NCBI GenBank assembly: GCA_015143295.1
Contig: JABCRI010001094.1
Location: 1-64,000, forward strand
DNA length: 64,000 bases
From: Tetracentron sinense
Taxonomy: Eukaryota; Streptophyta; Magnoliopsida; Trochodendrales; Trochodendraceae
Direction of reading: 5' to 3'
This document shows, piece after piece, positions 10,826 through 23,112 of the stretch. The position numbers were made by a program, and so were the translations under genes. Within the stretch, counting starts at the first letter, position 1. Each line of letters starts with the position of its first letter. Below the pieces are notes generated by a model. That model was not told where the DNA came from, made no database searches, and was given only the letters and a program-made list of their open reading frames with translations.

Positions 10826-10912
10826 ATTAAAACTACCCTTTTGATGTGAGTCAAAACTAGAAGGGGGTGAATAGGTTATCCTAAGGTCTATCTACCAATT
10901 TTAATTTTAAAC

Positions 10913-12766
10913 TGTAATGACCCAACTTCTGATTACCAGATAATGTGTTATTAGTACACTAGATAATGTGTTATTAGTACCATTTAATGAGTTAAGACTA
11001 TAGATATACAGTGGAAGGTGTGACCCTAAGACTAAAAATTTAGACTTCAGATCGCAAGATCGATTAATCGGAGCAGAATTTCAAAATTTCGACAGTAACA
11101 GAAATGACCAGTCTAATGTAGAGAAGGATTTGAGAAGATAATTTTTTTTTATTACTAAATATAATTAGTGAGTAATTAACCAATTAATTATAATTAAGGG
11201 ATTAATGATATTAATTAAGGGATCATTGTGATAAATATTCTTTGAATTAAGGACTTGGGAATAATAAAGTTAAGAAGGAGGAGTTAAAATGTAATATGAG
11301 AATAATATAGTTAAGGAGGATTAAAATGTAAATAAGAAACTTTTAGGTTATGTGTTAAGTGGTGGTGAAACCCACCCACACGTGTACCTTAAGAGATTTT
11401 TAACTCTCTTTTCATTTCATTCTCATCTCTTCTCATCTCTGTTTATTCTGTAACAAAAACCAAAACCAAAACAGTAATAGCACTGTAGGCTTATCAAAGA
11501 GAAGGAAAGAAGGAAAGAAAAGAGAAGAAAGAAAGGAGGGAAAAGAGAAGAAGGGAAAGGAAAAAGGAAAGAAAAAAGGAGAAGAGGAAAAGGGTTTGAA
11601 AATTCTGGGTAAGTGATGAGTCATATGAATTGGGGTTTTATTTTCTTCAATTGAAAAACTGATTTGGGTTTTATTTTCTTTAATTTCAAAACTGATTTAG
11701 GGTTTCATATGTTTTGATTGATTATAACTACAAGTATTTATAATTCAATTTAGCCAAATAATGTTTGAACTAGGGTTGCTGATTGGATTTCTATTCAAAT
11801 GGTTATTTGATTAAAGAAACCCTATGTGGTTCCTATTTATAAGAAAGCAATGTGTTTTAGAATTAATGGTGTTATTGGGATTATATTTAATTTAATATTT
11901 CAGTTGTTTCTTTGATTAGTTTTAATTGTGCAAACTTTGGAAATATGCTAAATTGGGTTTCTAATTAAGTGTTATTGATGTAGATTTAAATGAGAATTGA
12001 TTTATAGAAATTCTAAAATATCTAAATTACAATGTGAATAGTGATGCCAAGAATGAATTCAAAAGCAATTTCAAGTGAATATGTGTATATGTGAATGCTG
12101 GTTTTATGTAAACAATTGAAAAAGAATACCATGCCTACATGTCAACAAGTGAACCCTTGGCCAAGTTGTATAAGTGGAACTCATTTGATCAATGAGGATA
12201 AGTGGCCTCTGTCGACAATAATCATGAAGGGTGGTACTCGGTATTTAGTGTTAGGCTGAGCATCTATATGTATGCCAGTTATTTTATTCGTTTGTACATT
12301 TTTACTGATTTCCATTTGAATTGATATCTTGCTAATAGCTTTATTTATTAACAATATACAAGATCATTTGATCCTATGTGTTAATTAATTATGAACCCTA
12401 TTGCATATGATATTTTTACTTGCTGGGCTGTTGAGATCATTCTTTCCATATCTATTATTTTGCAGAGTGAGCTATAGTGGTAGAGATAGTTTGTTTTTGG
12501 GTTTGTAAGGAGCATGGAGACTAGTTTTGGATTTTGGAAGGTAAATAGGTCTCAGTGTTTTGGATTATAGGACGTACAATGTTTAAACACTTTAGATGTT
12601 GATTGTAAATATTTTTAGATGGTGGTTTATGTTTTAGTTTTGGCTCTGTAAGATAATATGGTTTGTGTAAATAAAAAGAAGGAAATGAATGATATTTTGA
12701 CCATATTCAATCTGCTATGACGTCGCGCCTCAAGATTTGGAAAAATCCAGATTTTGGGGTGTGATA
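10913..12766 (+). mobile_element. Element H: solo LTR, TSD TAAAC
   Basis: 1854 bp starting TGTAATGACCC and ending GGGGTGTGATA, flanked by TAAAC at 10908-10912 and 12767-12771. No internal region, so it is a solo LTR left by recombination between two LTRs. The end resembles the GGGGTGYGACA ends of the Tekay-like LTRs here, so Ty3/gypsy is likely, but the body is unlike the others. It holds a purine-rich run (about 11500-11600), AT-rich stretches and no gene. Confidence 0.8.
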
Positions 12767-13444
12767 TAAACAATTAAAGTGTGGAAAAGGTAAACAAATC
12801 ACAAACCACAACACCGAGATTTTTTACGTTGAAAATCCTTATGGGAAAAGCCAAGGGGCCTAGTCCAGCAAAGAGATATCATTAAGATTAAGACACAAAT
12901 ACTTACAAGACTCGAATTGTATTCAACTGAACTTGACACAACGATCCTCAGTACTCAGTCCTCCATGCCTTGATAAGCAATCACGAACTCGGAAGTCCCA
13001 TGATCAACCGCAGCAACGTGTCCTTCTCCTAGAACTCCACAACCATGATCACTCGATCTATCTCCATCAATGACGGCTCCGGATTCTTCCAACCTCAAAA
13101 CACACAAGCTCGCAAGATCGATCTAGATCATAATGGTTGTGGCACACGCCAACCAAGATACTCACAAGGAGCATTGAAGGGAATTAAATCGGCTTAAACA
13201 CAACTGGAGGAATCTCATGTACCATGAAGATCACATATGCAATAAAAATATGATTGAAGTTAAACTTGCATCTCTAGCTTAGAACATAAGAGAGGGCTCA
13301 ATGGGATGATCCAATGATATTCTGGAAACCCTAGTGTGAGCTTGGGAGCCTCAACTCTCCGTGTAAAAAATCCTAATTCAAGTTAAGGGACAATGCCTTG
13401 TATAGACAACTCAAAGAAAATAATTAGAAGTTTCTAAAACTGGG

Positions 13445-13600
13445 AATATCGCAAGTTTAGTTCGAACCACTTAGATTTGGTACGAGCCACTTGCATTTGG
13501 TTTGAACCAAATCAAAATGGTTCGAACCACTTATAGCAAAGGTTCTAGAAATTTTCCTCATGTTGGTTCAGACCCAAATAGGGTGGTTTGAACCAAACCC
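13445..13600. promoter_or_regulatory. Palindrome cluster in U3 of G
   Basis: Six or so copies of a GGTTCGAACC-type palindrome. The best is the perfect 12-mer TGGTTCGAACCA at 13518-13529. They lie 45-200 bp upstream of the TATA-like box in the element's orientation. Regulatory role is inferred. Confidence 0.55.
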
Positions 13601-13851
13601 TTAGAAAACTTCCAGAAAGAGGATTTTTGACTTTCCAAACTTGTCTATCCACCTAAGGTATGTGTCACATTGTCTAAGTCAATTCCACCTAGGTGAGATG
13701 GTCTTTAAGTCCCTTACCATTCCTAAACTGAGTTGGTCGTTGAATCTTCGGTCTTATTCTTCACATGTCTCCGAGCACTTGATCATTTGGACTGAGATAA
13801 ACTAGACATTGTTTTGTCCTCAAGATTAGCCAAACAAAATAGGACTTTACA

Positions 13852-13962
13852 CTGGTGTATTTGCTCAACTTTCCTACTGCATAGGCTATATCAGGCCTTG
13901 TGCACTGCATGACATATATAAGATTGTCAATCACTTGAGAGTACTCTAGTTGAGTTATACCT
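13852..13962 (-). pseudogene. Copia pol scrap (element L), RT/RNase H region
   Basis: The minus strand reads a Copia polyprotein segment with the motif CTRPDIAYAVGKLSKYT, diagnostic for the region after the reverse transcriptase of Copia elements (Tork-like form). Only about 37 codons remain between G and K. Broken. Confidence 0.8.
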
Positions 13963-14430
13963 TGTTAGCCTAAAGGTTACAATCTTAGGTACCCTTAATA
14001 ATTTTGATGATAACACAATAATGAAATGATCATTGTGGTTCTAGTGTCTCTATTAAGTTTTTGTGAAATTCAGATTATAAGAACATTAGCACAATATTCA
14101 AGGCATGAAGCATGGAAATGACTCCAAGCATTAAAAATGGATTATGAAAAGCAAGCCTTCAACCATATGCAAGTCATCTATTCAAAGTTGAAGACTACTC
14201 AAATCCAAAGCAAAAAGAGCCAAACTTAAGATCATGAAGATAAAGTCTTATTTGAAGCAACATTGAAAATCGTAAGGATGAACTCTTGGAAGATCATGAA
14301 GACAAATTCAAAAGGAAGATCCAAGATCAAGATTGAAGAGCAACTCTCAAGAAGGTTCTATAGTCTTATTTTTATCTTTTGAGAGAGTATCTAGGACTTA
14401 TGTAAAAATTCCTCAAAGCTTGAAGGTTGA
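13963..14430 (+). repeat. Element K: partial Copia-type LTR
   Basis: Starts TGTTAGCCTAAAGG at 13963 and carries a TTTTGATGATAACACA block near 14000, common at the start of plant Copia LTRs. It runs until element J begins at 14431. No coding region is visible. Assignment rests on the start sequence only. Confidence 0.45.
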
Positions 14431-16624
14431 TGTAGAGCCCCGGAACTCGAGTTCATAGTCGGTGAAAAGTGTTCGTAAATAGTGTATTTTAAAGCAAAAA
14501 AGGCTTTCCATGTATGGTTTGGCAATATGATTAAGGATAACAAGAGTGTTGTAGTTACAATGTGTGTTGACATGTGTTCTAAGGTCCCAAGGACCTGTTA
14601 TACTGTTTAAATAGTAAAAAGGCCTAAGCTAACGAGAAAGAAAATGAGAAAATGCTGAAAACAGAAGAAATCTGGGGCAACTGTTCGAACAGTTTCCTGA
14701 CCGTTCGAATGATGCCAGTAAATCAATGAATAAAAGCTCAGAAACCAAAACATTAGGCACAACCGTTCGAACGGTCATACAACCGTTCGAACGATTGTGA
14801 ATGCACATCTCAAAAACCAAAACAGTAGGCTCAGCCGTTCGAACGGTTGAACAACCGTTCGAACAATCACACCACCGTTCGAACGATCAAAAGACCGTTC
14901 AAATAGTCATGCACAATAAAGTCGTGAAAATCCCTAAATGCGAGATTTTTTAGGGTTTTAACCCGTTGGGCTATATAGACAACCCATTTCATGGGTTTTT
15001 GGTTACTCAAACCTAAGAAAGAGTTTTTAGGGAGAAAGAGAGTAAAGCTAGGGTTTTGGAAGGGTTTTCTCAAGATCAAGGGTGAAACTCAAATCTCATC
15101 TCCAAGGCTTCTCAAGATCAAAGGGGGAAGACCAAATTTCGTCATTGAGGCTTGGATCTCACTTCCAAGAGTACTCTCACGCCTTCTTAAGGCTTTTCTC
15201 CAAATTTGTAAAAGGTAGATCCCTTCTACTAGTTCACCTTGTTATGATTTCATAATAAAATGCTTTTCACTAACCTTGCTATAATTCCTCTATAAATAAT
15301 GATATGAAATGTGTACTTTTGATGATTTGGATGTATGAGGCCTAAGTATGCTTGTTATTGTCATGAATGAAATTATATGGGTATGCTTAGATGTTTAAAA
15401 AAATTTTAGTTCTCACATGGTAGGTTTAAATGCTTTCCAAGTCTACCATGATGCTTATATGCCTAAGATGATGATGTTTGAATGATGTTCATAAGCACCT
15501 TGAGCACCTTATGTATTGCATGATCGGGTTTTCTTTAAAGTATGGGTATCCTAGAGTTATCAGTTCATGAAAATACACAAAAGACACAAGTGTGATTCAC
15601 GAATACCATGATAAAGTCAAACATAAGGGTTGGTCAAGGATAATGCATATCCAAGGATATGTTCTATCTGGCTTCATGAAAAGACAAGCAAGAATGATAA
15701 TGTCAAACATAAGGGTTGGTCAAGGATGATTAGTGTGCCAATTTCAAGCATGTTCAATGAAGGGTATCTACATACCCGGCTTAAAGTCGTTTCAAGTATT
15801 TTTTATGAGGGGTATTTACATACCCGACTTTAAGTTGTTCAAGGGCACTAATCATCTGGCTTCATACATGTTCAAGACAAGCAAGTGTTAAACAAAATAA
15901 ACATGATTTCACAAGACAAGAATTAAGACAAGAACAAGACAAGAATTCAGCAAGAACAAGACAAGAATTAAAACAAGAACAAGATAAGAAATAGGACAAG
16001 ATGCAAGAAAAGATATGACGTTTTAGTAAAGAAAGAATGAAAAGTATGTTTTGAAAGCCATGAAAAGTAAGATTTAAGCATGATTTCCAACACATAGGTA
16101 TATTCAAGTTTTAACGCATGGTTTCCCCGCATTTGGATTTATTCATGCATGTGATTGGTTTCAATTGAATTGTAAGCATGCAATGATGTACATTATAATA
16201 CTGTTAGCTAGCGGTTGGTACCCGTTGAGTGTTTCAATACTCAGCCGTACATTTTGATGTCAGTAGGTACTCCCTTTTAACATATGCGCGTCGGAGCCAT
16301 GGGTTGAAGAGGAGTATGTGGAGGAACCAGTGAACAATCATCCCTAGGAGGGAAAGAATTTGGACAGGTAGCCTTATGAGGCTTATTATTGAGAGATGTG
16401 AGAGAGAGTGATATGTATATGCTTTTTGTTAAGTGGGCATGTCCACTCTTACTTTTGGATTTTTTTATTGTATAAAACTTTTGGAATACAATCATGGTAT
16501 ATAAAAATAAATTTTTTGCTTCCGCTGTAGTATGTCTTGTATCTTTTGTAAGATGGTTTGATATGGTCAGGTAGTCACGTACAAAGTCACGCCTAGCTCG
16601 TAGGTGGGATTTTGGGGTGTGACA
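14431..16624 (+). repeat. 5' LTR of J (about 2.2 kb)
   Basis: Begins TGTAGAGCCCCGG and ends TTTGGGGTGTGACA. It holds a palindrome cluster (14682-14906), a TATA box (CTATATAGAC at about 14971), a purine-rich leader, a tandem-repeat block with GGTTGGTCAAGGAT units (15625-15850), CAAGACAAGAA repeats (15880-16000) and the conserved hairpin at 16225-16244. Confidence 0.8.
14682..14906. promoter_or_regulatory. Palindrome cluster in U3 of J
   Basis: About eight copies of an ACCGTTCGAACGGT-type site in 225 bp. Perfect 14-mers occur at 14762-14775 and, in the form ACTGTTCGAACAGT, near 14682. The cluster ends about 65 bp upstream of the TATA box. Regulatory role is inferred from position and density. 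Confidence 0.65.
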
Positions 16625-16628
16625 GGGT

Positions 16629-16640
16629 TGGTATCAGAGC
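16629..16640 (+). other. Primer-binding site of J
   Basis: TGGTATCAGAGC, exact initiator tRNA-Met type site, 4 bases after the LTR end. Confidence 0.9.
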
Positions 16641-16980
16641 CTAGGAATTAGGTTCTCTAGGGTCGCTTATAGTTAGATACCATGATTTAAACAAGGCATT
16701 AGGTCCGTCTAGGGAGTCGTATTCTATGTATAGACTAACAAGTTATTCTTAGTAAAAAAACATGTTGATATCTCAACCAAACTTAGTGTCTCATGCTAGG
16801 AAAACCTCAACTATGTTTTTATGCTATTAGGTATGTGTATATTCCTATGTGTGTTATATTATATCCCATATATGCCCTTATGAGCATTATAGTATGTGCA
16901 TAATCAACCACGAAAATGTTATGTTGATGAAATCTGGTTTCCATGTTAGACTCATGTTTACTATTGCTCTCAGGAACAAG

Positions 16981-18089
16981 ATGAGACGGGATAACCAGGG
17001 TCGAGGATATAATACCAGAGGAAATGGAGGAGAACCTCCAGTGGAAAATGAACAGCCTGACCTCACATAAGTCTTGGGGTATATAGCAGAGACCTTGGCT
17101 ATGCTTACAGCCAGGCAAACTGCTACTCCTGTTGCTATTGCAGCACTCGTACCTGCTCCTCTTCATAGACCACAGACAGGAATAGAAGCATTTAGGAGGA
17201 TGAGGCCTCTGGTGTTCTATGGTAGTAAAGATCCATTGTTTGCTGAGGCATGGATCAGGCAGTGGAGAAGCTGCTTTTAGTGCTGTTGCCTACTGTGGCG
17301 GAGAGAGTCACCTTGGCCACCCTTATTATGGAGGGTGAGGCTGATCATTAGTGGAGATCTACCGTTAGAACAAGGGATTTGACCCGGCAGGGTCAAGAGT
17401 GGTCTTGGGGGGAATTTCTTGATGTCTTTTACAAGAAATACTTCCCAATGGTAATGAGAGAGAAGAAGGAAGTTGAATTCATTACCTTGGAGTAAGGTAA
17501 ATTGTAGGTGGCCGAGTACGAGGCCAAATTCTAGGAATTATCGAGGTTTGCTCCTCACATGATAGCCACAGGCTATGAAGTCCAGGAAATTCGAGAGAGG
17601 CTTGAAGGGCAATCTATAAGAGAGGGTCTCTCTGTTTAGGCATGAGACCAATGTAGAGGTCGTGGATAAGGTTCAACTAGTAGAGACGAATTCCAAGGAA
17701 TTCTTTAAGAGGAGAGAGATGGTGAGAGGCCATTCCAGTGGCTCAGCACAGCCTGAGAAGAGGGCCAAGATTACCCCATACCAGCCTGTAGGGTCAGCAT
17801 AGTCATAGAGGCCTCCTTTTCCGCCATAGAATCCTCACCCTTTTACTCTACATGATCCTCGCCCGACTACTACATAGGCACCTCGCCCCATTGCTACTCA
17901 GGCTAATAGATATGTGCCACCTACGTCCTCCACATTTTCTTTTGAGGTTTGTGCATAATGTGGTAGGAGACACCGGGTTAGAGATTGTTGGAAGCTTTCA
18001 AGTGGATGTTTCCATTGTGGAGACCAGGGCCATCAGATCATGGATTGTCCGCACAGGCAGTTGTCATCCCAGTCTCAGGGGAGCAGGCT
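16981..18089 (+). pseudogene. Gag remnant of J
   Basis: Begins ATGAGACGG with the Arg/Gly-rich N-terminus, followed by the capsid-like region (17330-17700) and a Pro-rich linker. The CCHC zinc knuckle (motif CFHCGDQGH) lies near 18012-18040. It is the same family as the gag of B and N. Broken in several places. Confidence 0.75.
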
Positions 18090-18367
18090 TGTTGCAACCC
18101 AAAATACCCCCTTGGAGTTAGCGATACTTTAGCTCGTGACTTATCATACGACGAACCCTCCTGTGAGGAGACACCAGGTCAGAGATTGTTGGAAGCTTTC
18201 AAGTGGATGTTTCCACTATGGAGACCAGGGCCATCAGATCATGGATTTTCCGCACAGGCAGTTGTCATCCCAGTCTCAGGGGAGCAGGCTTGTCGCAACC
18301 CAAAATACCCCCTTGGAGTTAGCGATACTTTAGCTCGTGACTTATCATACGACGAACCCTCCTGTGA
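17966..18367. repeat. Tandem duplication, 2 x 201 bp, across the J/A junction
   Basis: 17966-18166 is repeated at 18167-18367 with few differences. Each unit contains the end of the J gag zinc-knuckle region and the first about 77 bases of A's LTR. The duplication must therefore have happened after A inserted. Confidence 0.9.
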
Positions 18368-19879
18368 GCAATACACAAGGCATAACTCATAGCGAAAGCA
18401 AACATAGTGGAATAACGGAAGCAAAATTTATAATATGAGCCCATAGCTGGGTTCCAAGTCTGAACCAACAAAATATAAACCAAAAGTATGGAGTGTACAA
18501 GTTCCACCCTCAACATATATACAATCTCTCATACTCTCTCAGTAGTAGTCTTGATAGGGCCACCTATCTCAAGCTCCATCATCGTGATGATGGTCTATGG
18601 TGGGCTCCGGCTCGTAGTATTCCTCCTCGACCCAAGGCTCAGGAGCATACATGCCAAGAGAGCCTCCGAAATCAATAATTCGGTTGAGCGTGGAATACTC
18701 AGCGTCTACAAACTACTAACTAACAATGTAATAATATCATTGAACATGCAAAGCCATAGAACGTAGAAATCTGTAAAAGCATAGTTTCCAAAACCATTTA
18801 CTTATGAGTTTCCGTATGAAATCCAAAATCATATGAGTCGTATGAGTTTGTATGAGAATCAAGGTTCTTATGAGATCTTTGAGCTTATGAGACTTATGAG
18901 CTTATGTGATTCCTTATGAGCTTATGAACTTCCCTTATGAACTTATGAGCCAGACCTTAGCATCCGTAAAAAGACTTAGAGCCGGGTATGTAAATACCCT
19001 TAATCGAATACATAGAAGTAGGCTGCTATGATCCTTGACCAACCTTCCCATTGACATTATCAAATGTCTTATGATATTTACTTTAAGCTAGGTGTGACAT
19101 ATCCTTGGATATACCCTATCCTTGACCAAAGCCACAGTTTGGCTTTATCAATACTTATGAGCTTTTGAGCTTATGAGTTATGCTTAGAATTTCGGAGACC
19201 CGTACTTATGAGAAACTTCGAATCATGTAAGACATAAAGTACATAGAGTGCTTGTGATCATCATAGTAAACATAGAACACTTTAAAATATGGAATCATAT
19301 ATACTCATAGAATTTCAGTTGTAGTGATAGTTTACAAATACCCAAATTTCATCATCCAATTCACCCGTAGAACACACTGTAAAACATGGTTTTTCTTAAA
19401 AGAATATAACACAGTTAGACAATAGAGTGTATCTACCTTTTCAAGATCAATTCCCTATGATCTCAGTGCTCTAAAATCACCTCAGTAGCAAGAAGGAACT
19501 CTTCCTTTGTTGCTAAACACCGAACCAAGAACAAACCGAGCACCCAAGCAAGCTCCAAGCTTTTCCTCTTCCTTCTCTTTCAAAAATCTCCAAAAATAAA
19601 TTCTTAGGGTTTAAGTAAATCAAACCCATGAATTTGGGTCCTATTTATAGGCCAAAGGTTGCCAAAACTCCAAAAGATCCTTTGCAAAATATCTCCCAAG
19701 ATCGGTGGCAAGTTCTGGGCATTTTTGCCCTTTTTCGCACAAGACTCGTCGACTAGTGCTGGAGCCCGGACTTCACTCGTAGACGAGTGGGTGCCTAACT
19801 AGCCTGTGTTTTCCCGCTTAGGTATTTCGACCATAACTTTTGACTCACTTATCGGATTTAGGCGATTAAACTTGTGTTG

Positions 19880-21124
19880 TGTAAGTTCATACTTTTGGTA
19901 TTGGCACATTCTGGTGTTAAAACAAAGTGTCTAGTAGTATCTTGTGTCATTGTCTACAAGCATCCATGTCCGTGAAGATGATTCGATTGAAGACATTCAA
20001 AACATCGCCTTCATCTCTCTCATAGCATTGTAAGTGACCTAGATACCTTATAACCTAGGTAGAATTGACTTAGATAATGTTCTATAAACCCTAGATGACT
20101 AGATACAAGCCTTGAGTGGCAAACGAGGAATTAGAGATGCAAAATAATCCTTGTTCGGTGTTCGGGGTATAACTCATTAATCGTTGCTCCGATTTGGGTC
20201 CATAATATATCAAAATGATTGGCTTAAAAAAATCTATCCAACTGGTCAACCGAACATCTTTACCGATCGATCGATGGCCCACCAGTCGACCGATAGTGAT
20301 GATTGGTTAATCGATGTTGTGGCATTTTGTACGGTAAAAATTTTCAGTGGGCTGTTTTTTGAGGGGTCGACCGGTCATGTTACCGGTCGACCGGTTCTCA
20401 CGAATTTGGTCTCCTAATTACATTATAACACCCTATCTTGTCCTATATAAAGAGGGTTTGATCCCCATTTGAAGCTAAGGAGTTTTGAGAGTTTAGAGAG
20501 AGCTTTTTAGAGAAATTTAGGGTTTTCCAAACCCATTCTCCTCTCCTCTTCCACTCTAGTCTATGCAAGAAATTATTTGATCTTTCTTGCTTGGTATTCC
20601 ATTGTTGGGATTCAAACTAGGGTTTGTTTTTTTAAATCAACCATCAACCCATTCTTGTTAAGAACATCTTGGTCGGTGTGAACTAGAGCCTTTACGAAGG
20701 AGATCGATCCGAGAAGGATCGTGGTTGTTTTGGAGATCTAAGAGAAGTATGAGCGGCTGTAGTTGATCACGGGTCTTGCGGGTATGTCATGAATTTTTAA
20801 GACGTGGAGGACTAAGAACTAAAGGATTGTAGTGTCGATTCCAAAGGAGTCAGGTTCGAGTCTTATAAGTTCTTGTTGACTTTGTCTTAGTGATATCTCT
20901 TTGCTGGACTAGGTCCCATGGTTTTTTCCGGAAGGGTTTCCACGTAAAAACCTTGTGTTGTGGTTTGGTTGTTTTCCTTTTCTAGACTTGATTATCATCT
21001 TCCCTTAATTAATAATTTAATTGTTAAAAATGGTAGAAAGAATTTTAGGGAAACCTAGCCATCCCCTCTTGGGTTTGTGAGTTCTTGACTGAAATATAGA
21101 TTTGGGATTCACCAAGTGTTTTTC
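19880..21124 (+). repeat. 5' LTR of I
   Basis: 1245 bp from TGTAAGTTC to GTTTTTCA. It holds a palindrome cluster at 20225-20395 (perfect 14-mer ACCGGTCGACCGGT at 20382-20395) and a TATA box at 20444 (TATATAAAG) about 50 bp after the cluster. A block near 20330-20350 (TTTTGTACGGTAAAAATTTTC) is related to one in the Tekay-like LTRs of B and E. Confidence 0.85.
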
Positions 21125-21125
21125 A

Positions 21126-21145
21126 ATTGGACCCAGAGCGGGTTC
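21126..21145 (+). other. Primer-binding site region of I
   Basis: TTGGACCCAGAGCGGGTTCA directly after the LTR. Compared with G (TGGTATCAAAGCGGGTTCAC) the middle differs, but the GAGCGGGTTCAC end is shared. It is likely a drifted initiator tRNA-Met site. Confidence 0.6.
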
Positions 21146-21176
21146 ACTAATTTATTAGTGCAATCTCATTTTATAT

Positions 21177-23112
21177 TCGATGAATATGAATCTCCAAAGA
21201 GAAGGAGGATCCATCTCTTGTCCCCCATTTTATGATGAGAACATTTATGCCTATTGGAAAGCTCGTATGAGAGCCTTTCTAAAATCTTTGGATGAGAGAG
21301 TATGGATCTCTGTTAAACAAGGTTAGACCTCTCTAACAGCGACCATAGATAGCCAGACCATCCCCAAACCTTCTACTGATTGGACCAATGTAGAACTTGA
21401 AAGTTGTAGATGGAACAATAAGGGTCTAAATGCAATCTTCACTGCCGTCACACCCAAAGAATTTCACGTATTTCTAAATGTGACACTTCGAAGGATGCAT
21501 GAGACATTCTTAAACTTAGCCATGAAGGGACTACAACAGTGAAGATCTCCAAACTTCAAATGCTTACTTCTAAATTTAAAAATTTGAGAATGAATGATAA
21601 TGAAACTTTTGATGATTTTTATGCTGATCTGAGTGACATTGTTAATTCATGTTTTAACCTAGGAGAAAGTATATATGATTCCAAAATTGTTAGGAAGATC
21701 TTGAGATCTTTGCCTGAGAGATTTAGATCGAAGGTTATCGCCATCGAAGAGAGCAAAAATATTGATGCTCTCAAAATTGAAGAGTTGGTAGGTTCTCTCT
21801 AGACCTATGAGTTGAATTTGCACCTATCTAAGAAACCAAAATCAATTGCCTTAAAATCTGTTGAGGAATCTATAGATGGTTCAGATAGTGACTCTGAGAA
21901 TGAAGAAGAAGATATGGCTTTGCTTTCGAAGAAATTCAGAAAATTTCTGAAATTTAATAAGAGATTTAATCCGAAAGGATGAAAATCTTTTGAAAATCCT
22001 AAGTCCAAACACTTTGAATATAAGAAACATCTCAAAAGTATGAACAGTAATTCCCAAGGTGTTCAATGCTATGAATGTCAAGTATTCGGCCATATTGCTG
22101 CTGATTGCTCAAATGAGAAGAAATCTAAGAGCAAGGCAATGGATTATAGTGAATCTGAATCTGAGGAATCAGATAGTTCTTCTTGTGAGAAGACTAGGAA
22201 TTATATGGCCTTCACTGCTTTCATAAATGGGATTGAAGAATCTTTTTCAAATTTAAGTGTGAGTGACCAACATTATATAGATGGTGAGGATGATGAAGAG
22301 AGTCATAATGACTCTGATTATGAGGAAGACCTCTAGATAGCTTATGATGAGCTGTTTGAGGAATATCTAAGGTTGAAAAAGGCTCAAATTTCTATGATAA
22401 AAGGGTCAAGTTAATGAAAAATGAAATTGATGCCTCTGACCAAGTGGCTTCTGGGTTGAAAGCCCTTGTGTCTTAGCTAGAGGGAGATAAGGCTTCCCTC
22501 CTTGTCAAGACTTAGCTTCTTAAATTTGATTTACATGTTTTTCTTGATCAAAAGACAAGTCTTGAAATCAAGATAGCTGATCTTGAACAAGATCAGAGGT
22601 GTGGAGGTGAGAAGGGAACTCCATCTACCTCAAACACTGAGTTTGGTGATAAAAGGCACCCTCCTGAGAATAGGATAGATCCTTCTACTCAGAAATTCAT
22701 TCCTACATGTCATAAATGTGGAGTGAAGAGTTATATTAGGCTTTGATGTCCTAAACTTCGAAGAATACCCAATAATAGTTCTAGAAACCAAAAAAATTTT
22801 AATGGGAATCTTCAAAGGAGTGTTGAGGTCCTAGTGGAGAGGTCTAGGAGTTTGTGTGAGGATGTTATGAGAATTGCTCACAACTTTAGAGAGTGGTATG
22901 GTCATGACACTCCTTATGCTAGAAATAAAGGAGGTAATAGGGAGAACCATTATGCTTGCCATAATTCTAGGACTCAATCATAGAATAGGATGAACAGGAG
23001 AAAGAGACAAAAGGTCATACCTACCTCAACTGAAATGGTTAGAGACCAAAGGGTCAATCAAAATGCTAAAACTGTTTGGGTGAGAAAGGAAGACCTAAAG
23101 GGCTTTACTTAG
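21177..23112 (+). pseudogene. Gag remnant of element I
   Basis: Copia-type gag. An N-terminal part with a YWKARMRAFLKSL-like stretch lies near 21250-21290. The UBN2-like core is at 21539-21802 (motif LRMNDNETFDDFYADLSDI), the first CCHC knuckle (CYECQVFGHIAADC) at about 22067-22110, an acidic Ser/Glu-rich region at 22140-22340 and a second knuckle-like motif (CHKCGVK) near 22707. It ends with VWVRKEDLKGFT just where protease would begin in a full Copia polyprotein. Broken at a few places. Confidence 0.75.

Larger units (their letters stand above)
7353..13851 (-). mobile_element. Element G: gag-only, Copia-derived LTR element, broken
   Basis: Minus-strand element with one visible LTR (10828-13851, interrupted by solo LTR H), a primer-binding site, a gag region and a long non-coding tail (about 7353-8000). 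The tail is similar to the non-coding 3' region of element I (for example the TAAAAATTAGACTA block near 7535-7550 on the minus strand, compared with about 23410 in I). So G and I belong to one lineage of elements that carry gag but no protease, integrase or reverse transcriptase. Only one LTR is seen. Broken, with several breaks. Confidence 0.65.
10828..13851 (-). repeat. LTR of element G, interrupted by solo LTR H
   Basis: Minus-strand LTR starting TGTAAAGTCC at 13851 and ending ...GTAGTTTTA at 10828. Without H and one copy of its 5-bp duplication it is about 1.16 kb, close to the 1.2 kb of F and I. Shared blocks include the TTTCCACG-type stretch near 12830 and the early U3 block AAAACAATGTCTAGT. 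A TATA-like GTCTATACAAGG lies at about 13395-13407, with palindromes at 13445-13600 upstream of it. Confidence 0.75.
14431..18089 (+). mobile_element. Element J: Ty3/gypsy, Tekay-like, 5' part, broken
   Basis: Parts seen: 5' LTR 14431-16624, primer-binding site 16629-16640 and gag from 16981. Element A lies against it from 18090 in the opposite orientation, so A was probably inserted into J's gag. The remainder of J is not seen in the window. Broken, with several breaks in gag. Confidence 0.75.

Noticed and set aside
11433-11624. Phe/Pro-rich minus-strand frame
   Set aside because: It is the translation of a purine-rich run in solo LTR H.
10913-12766. Host non-coding gene with its own promoter
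   Set aside because: The exact TAAAC duplication on both sides and the TG start show a solo LTR.
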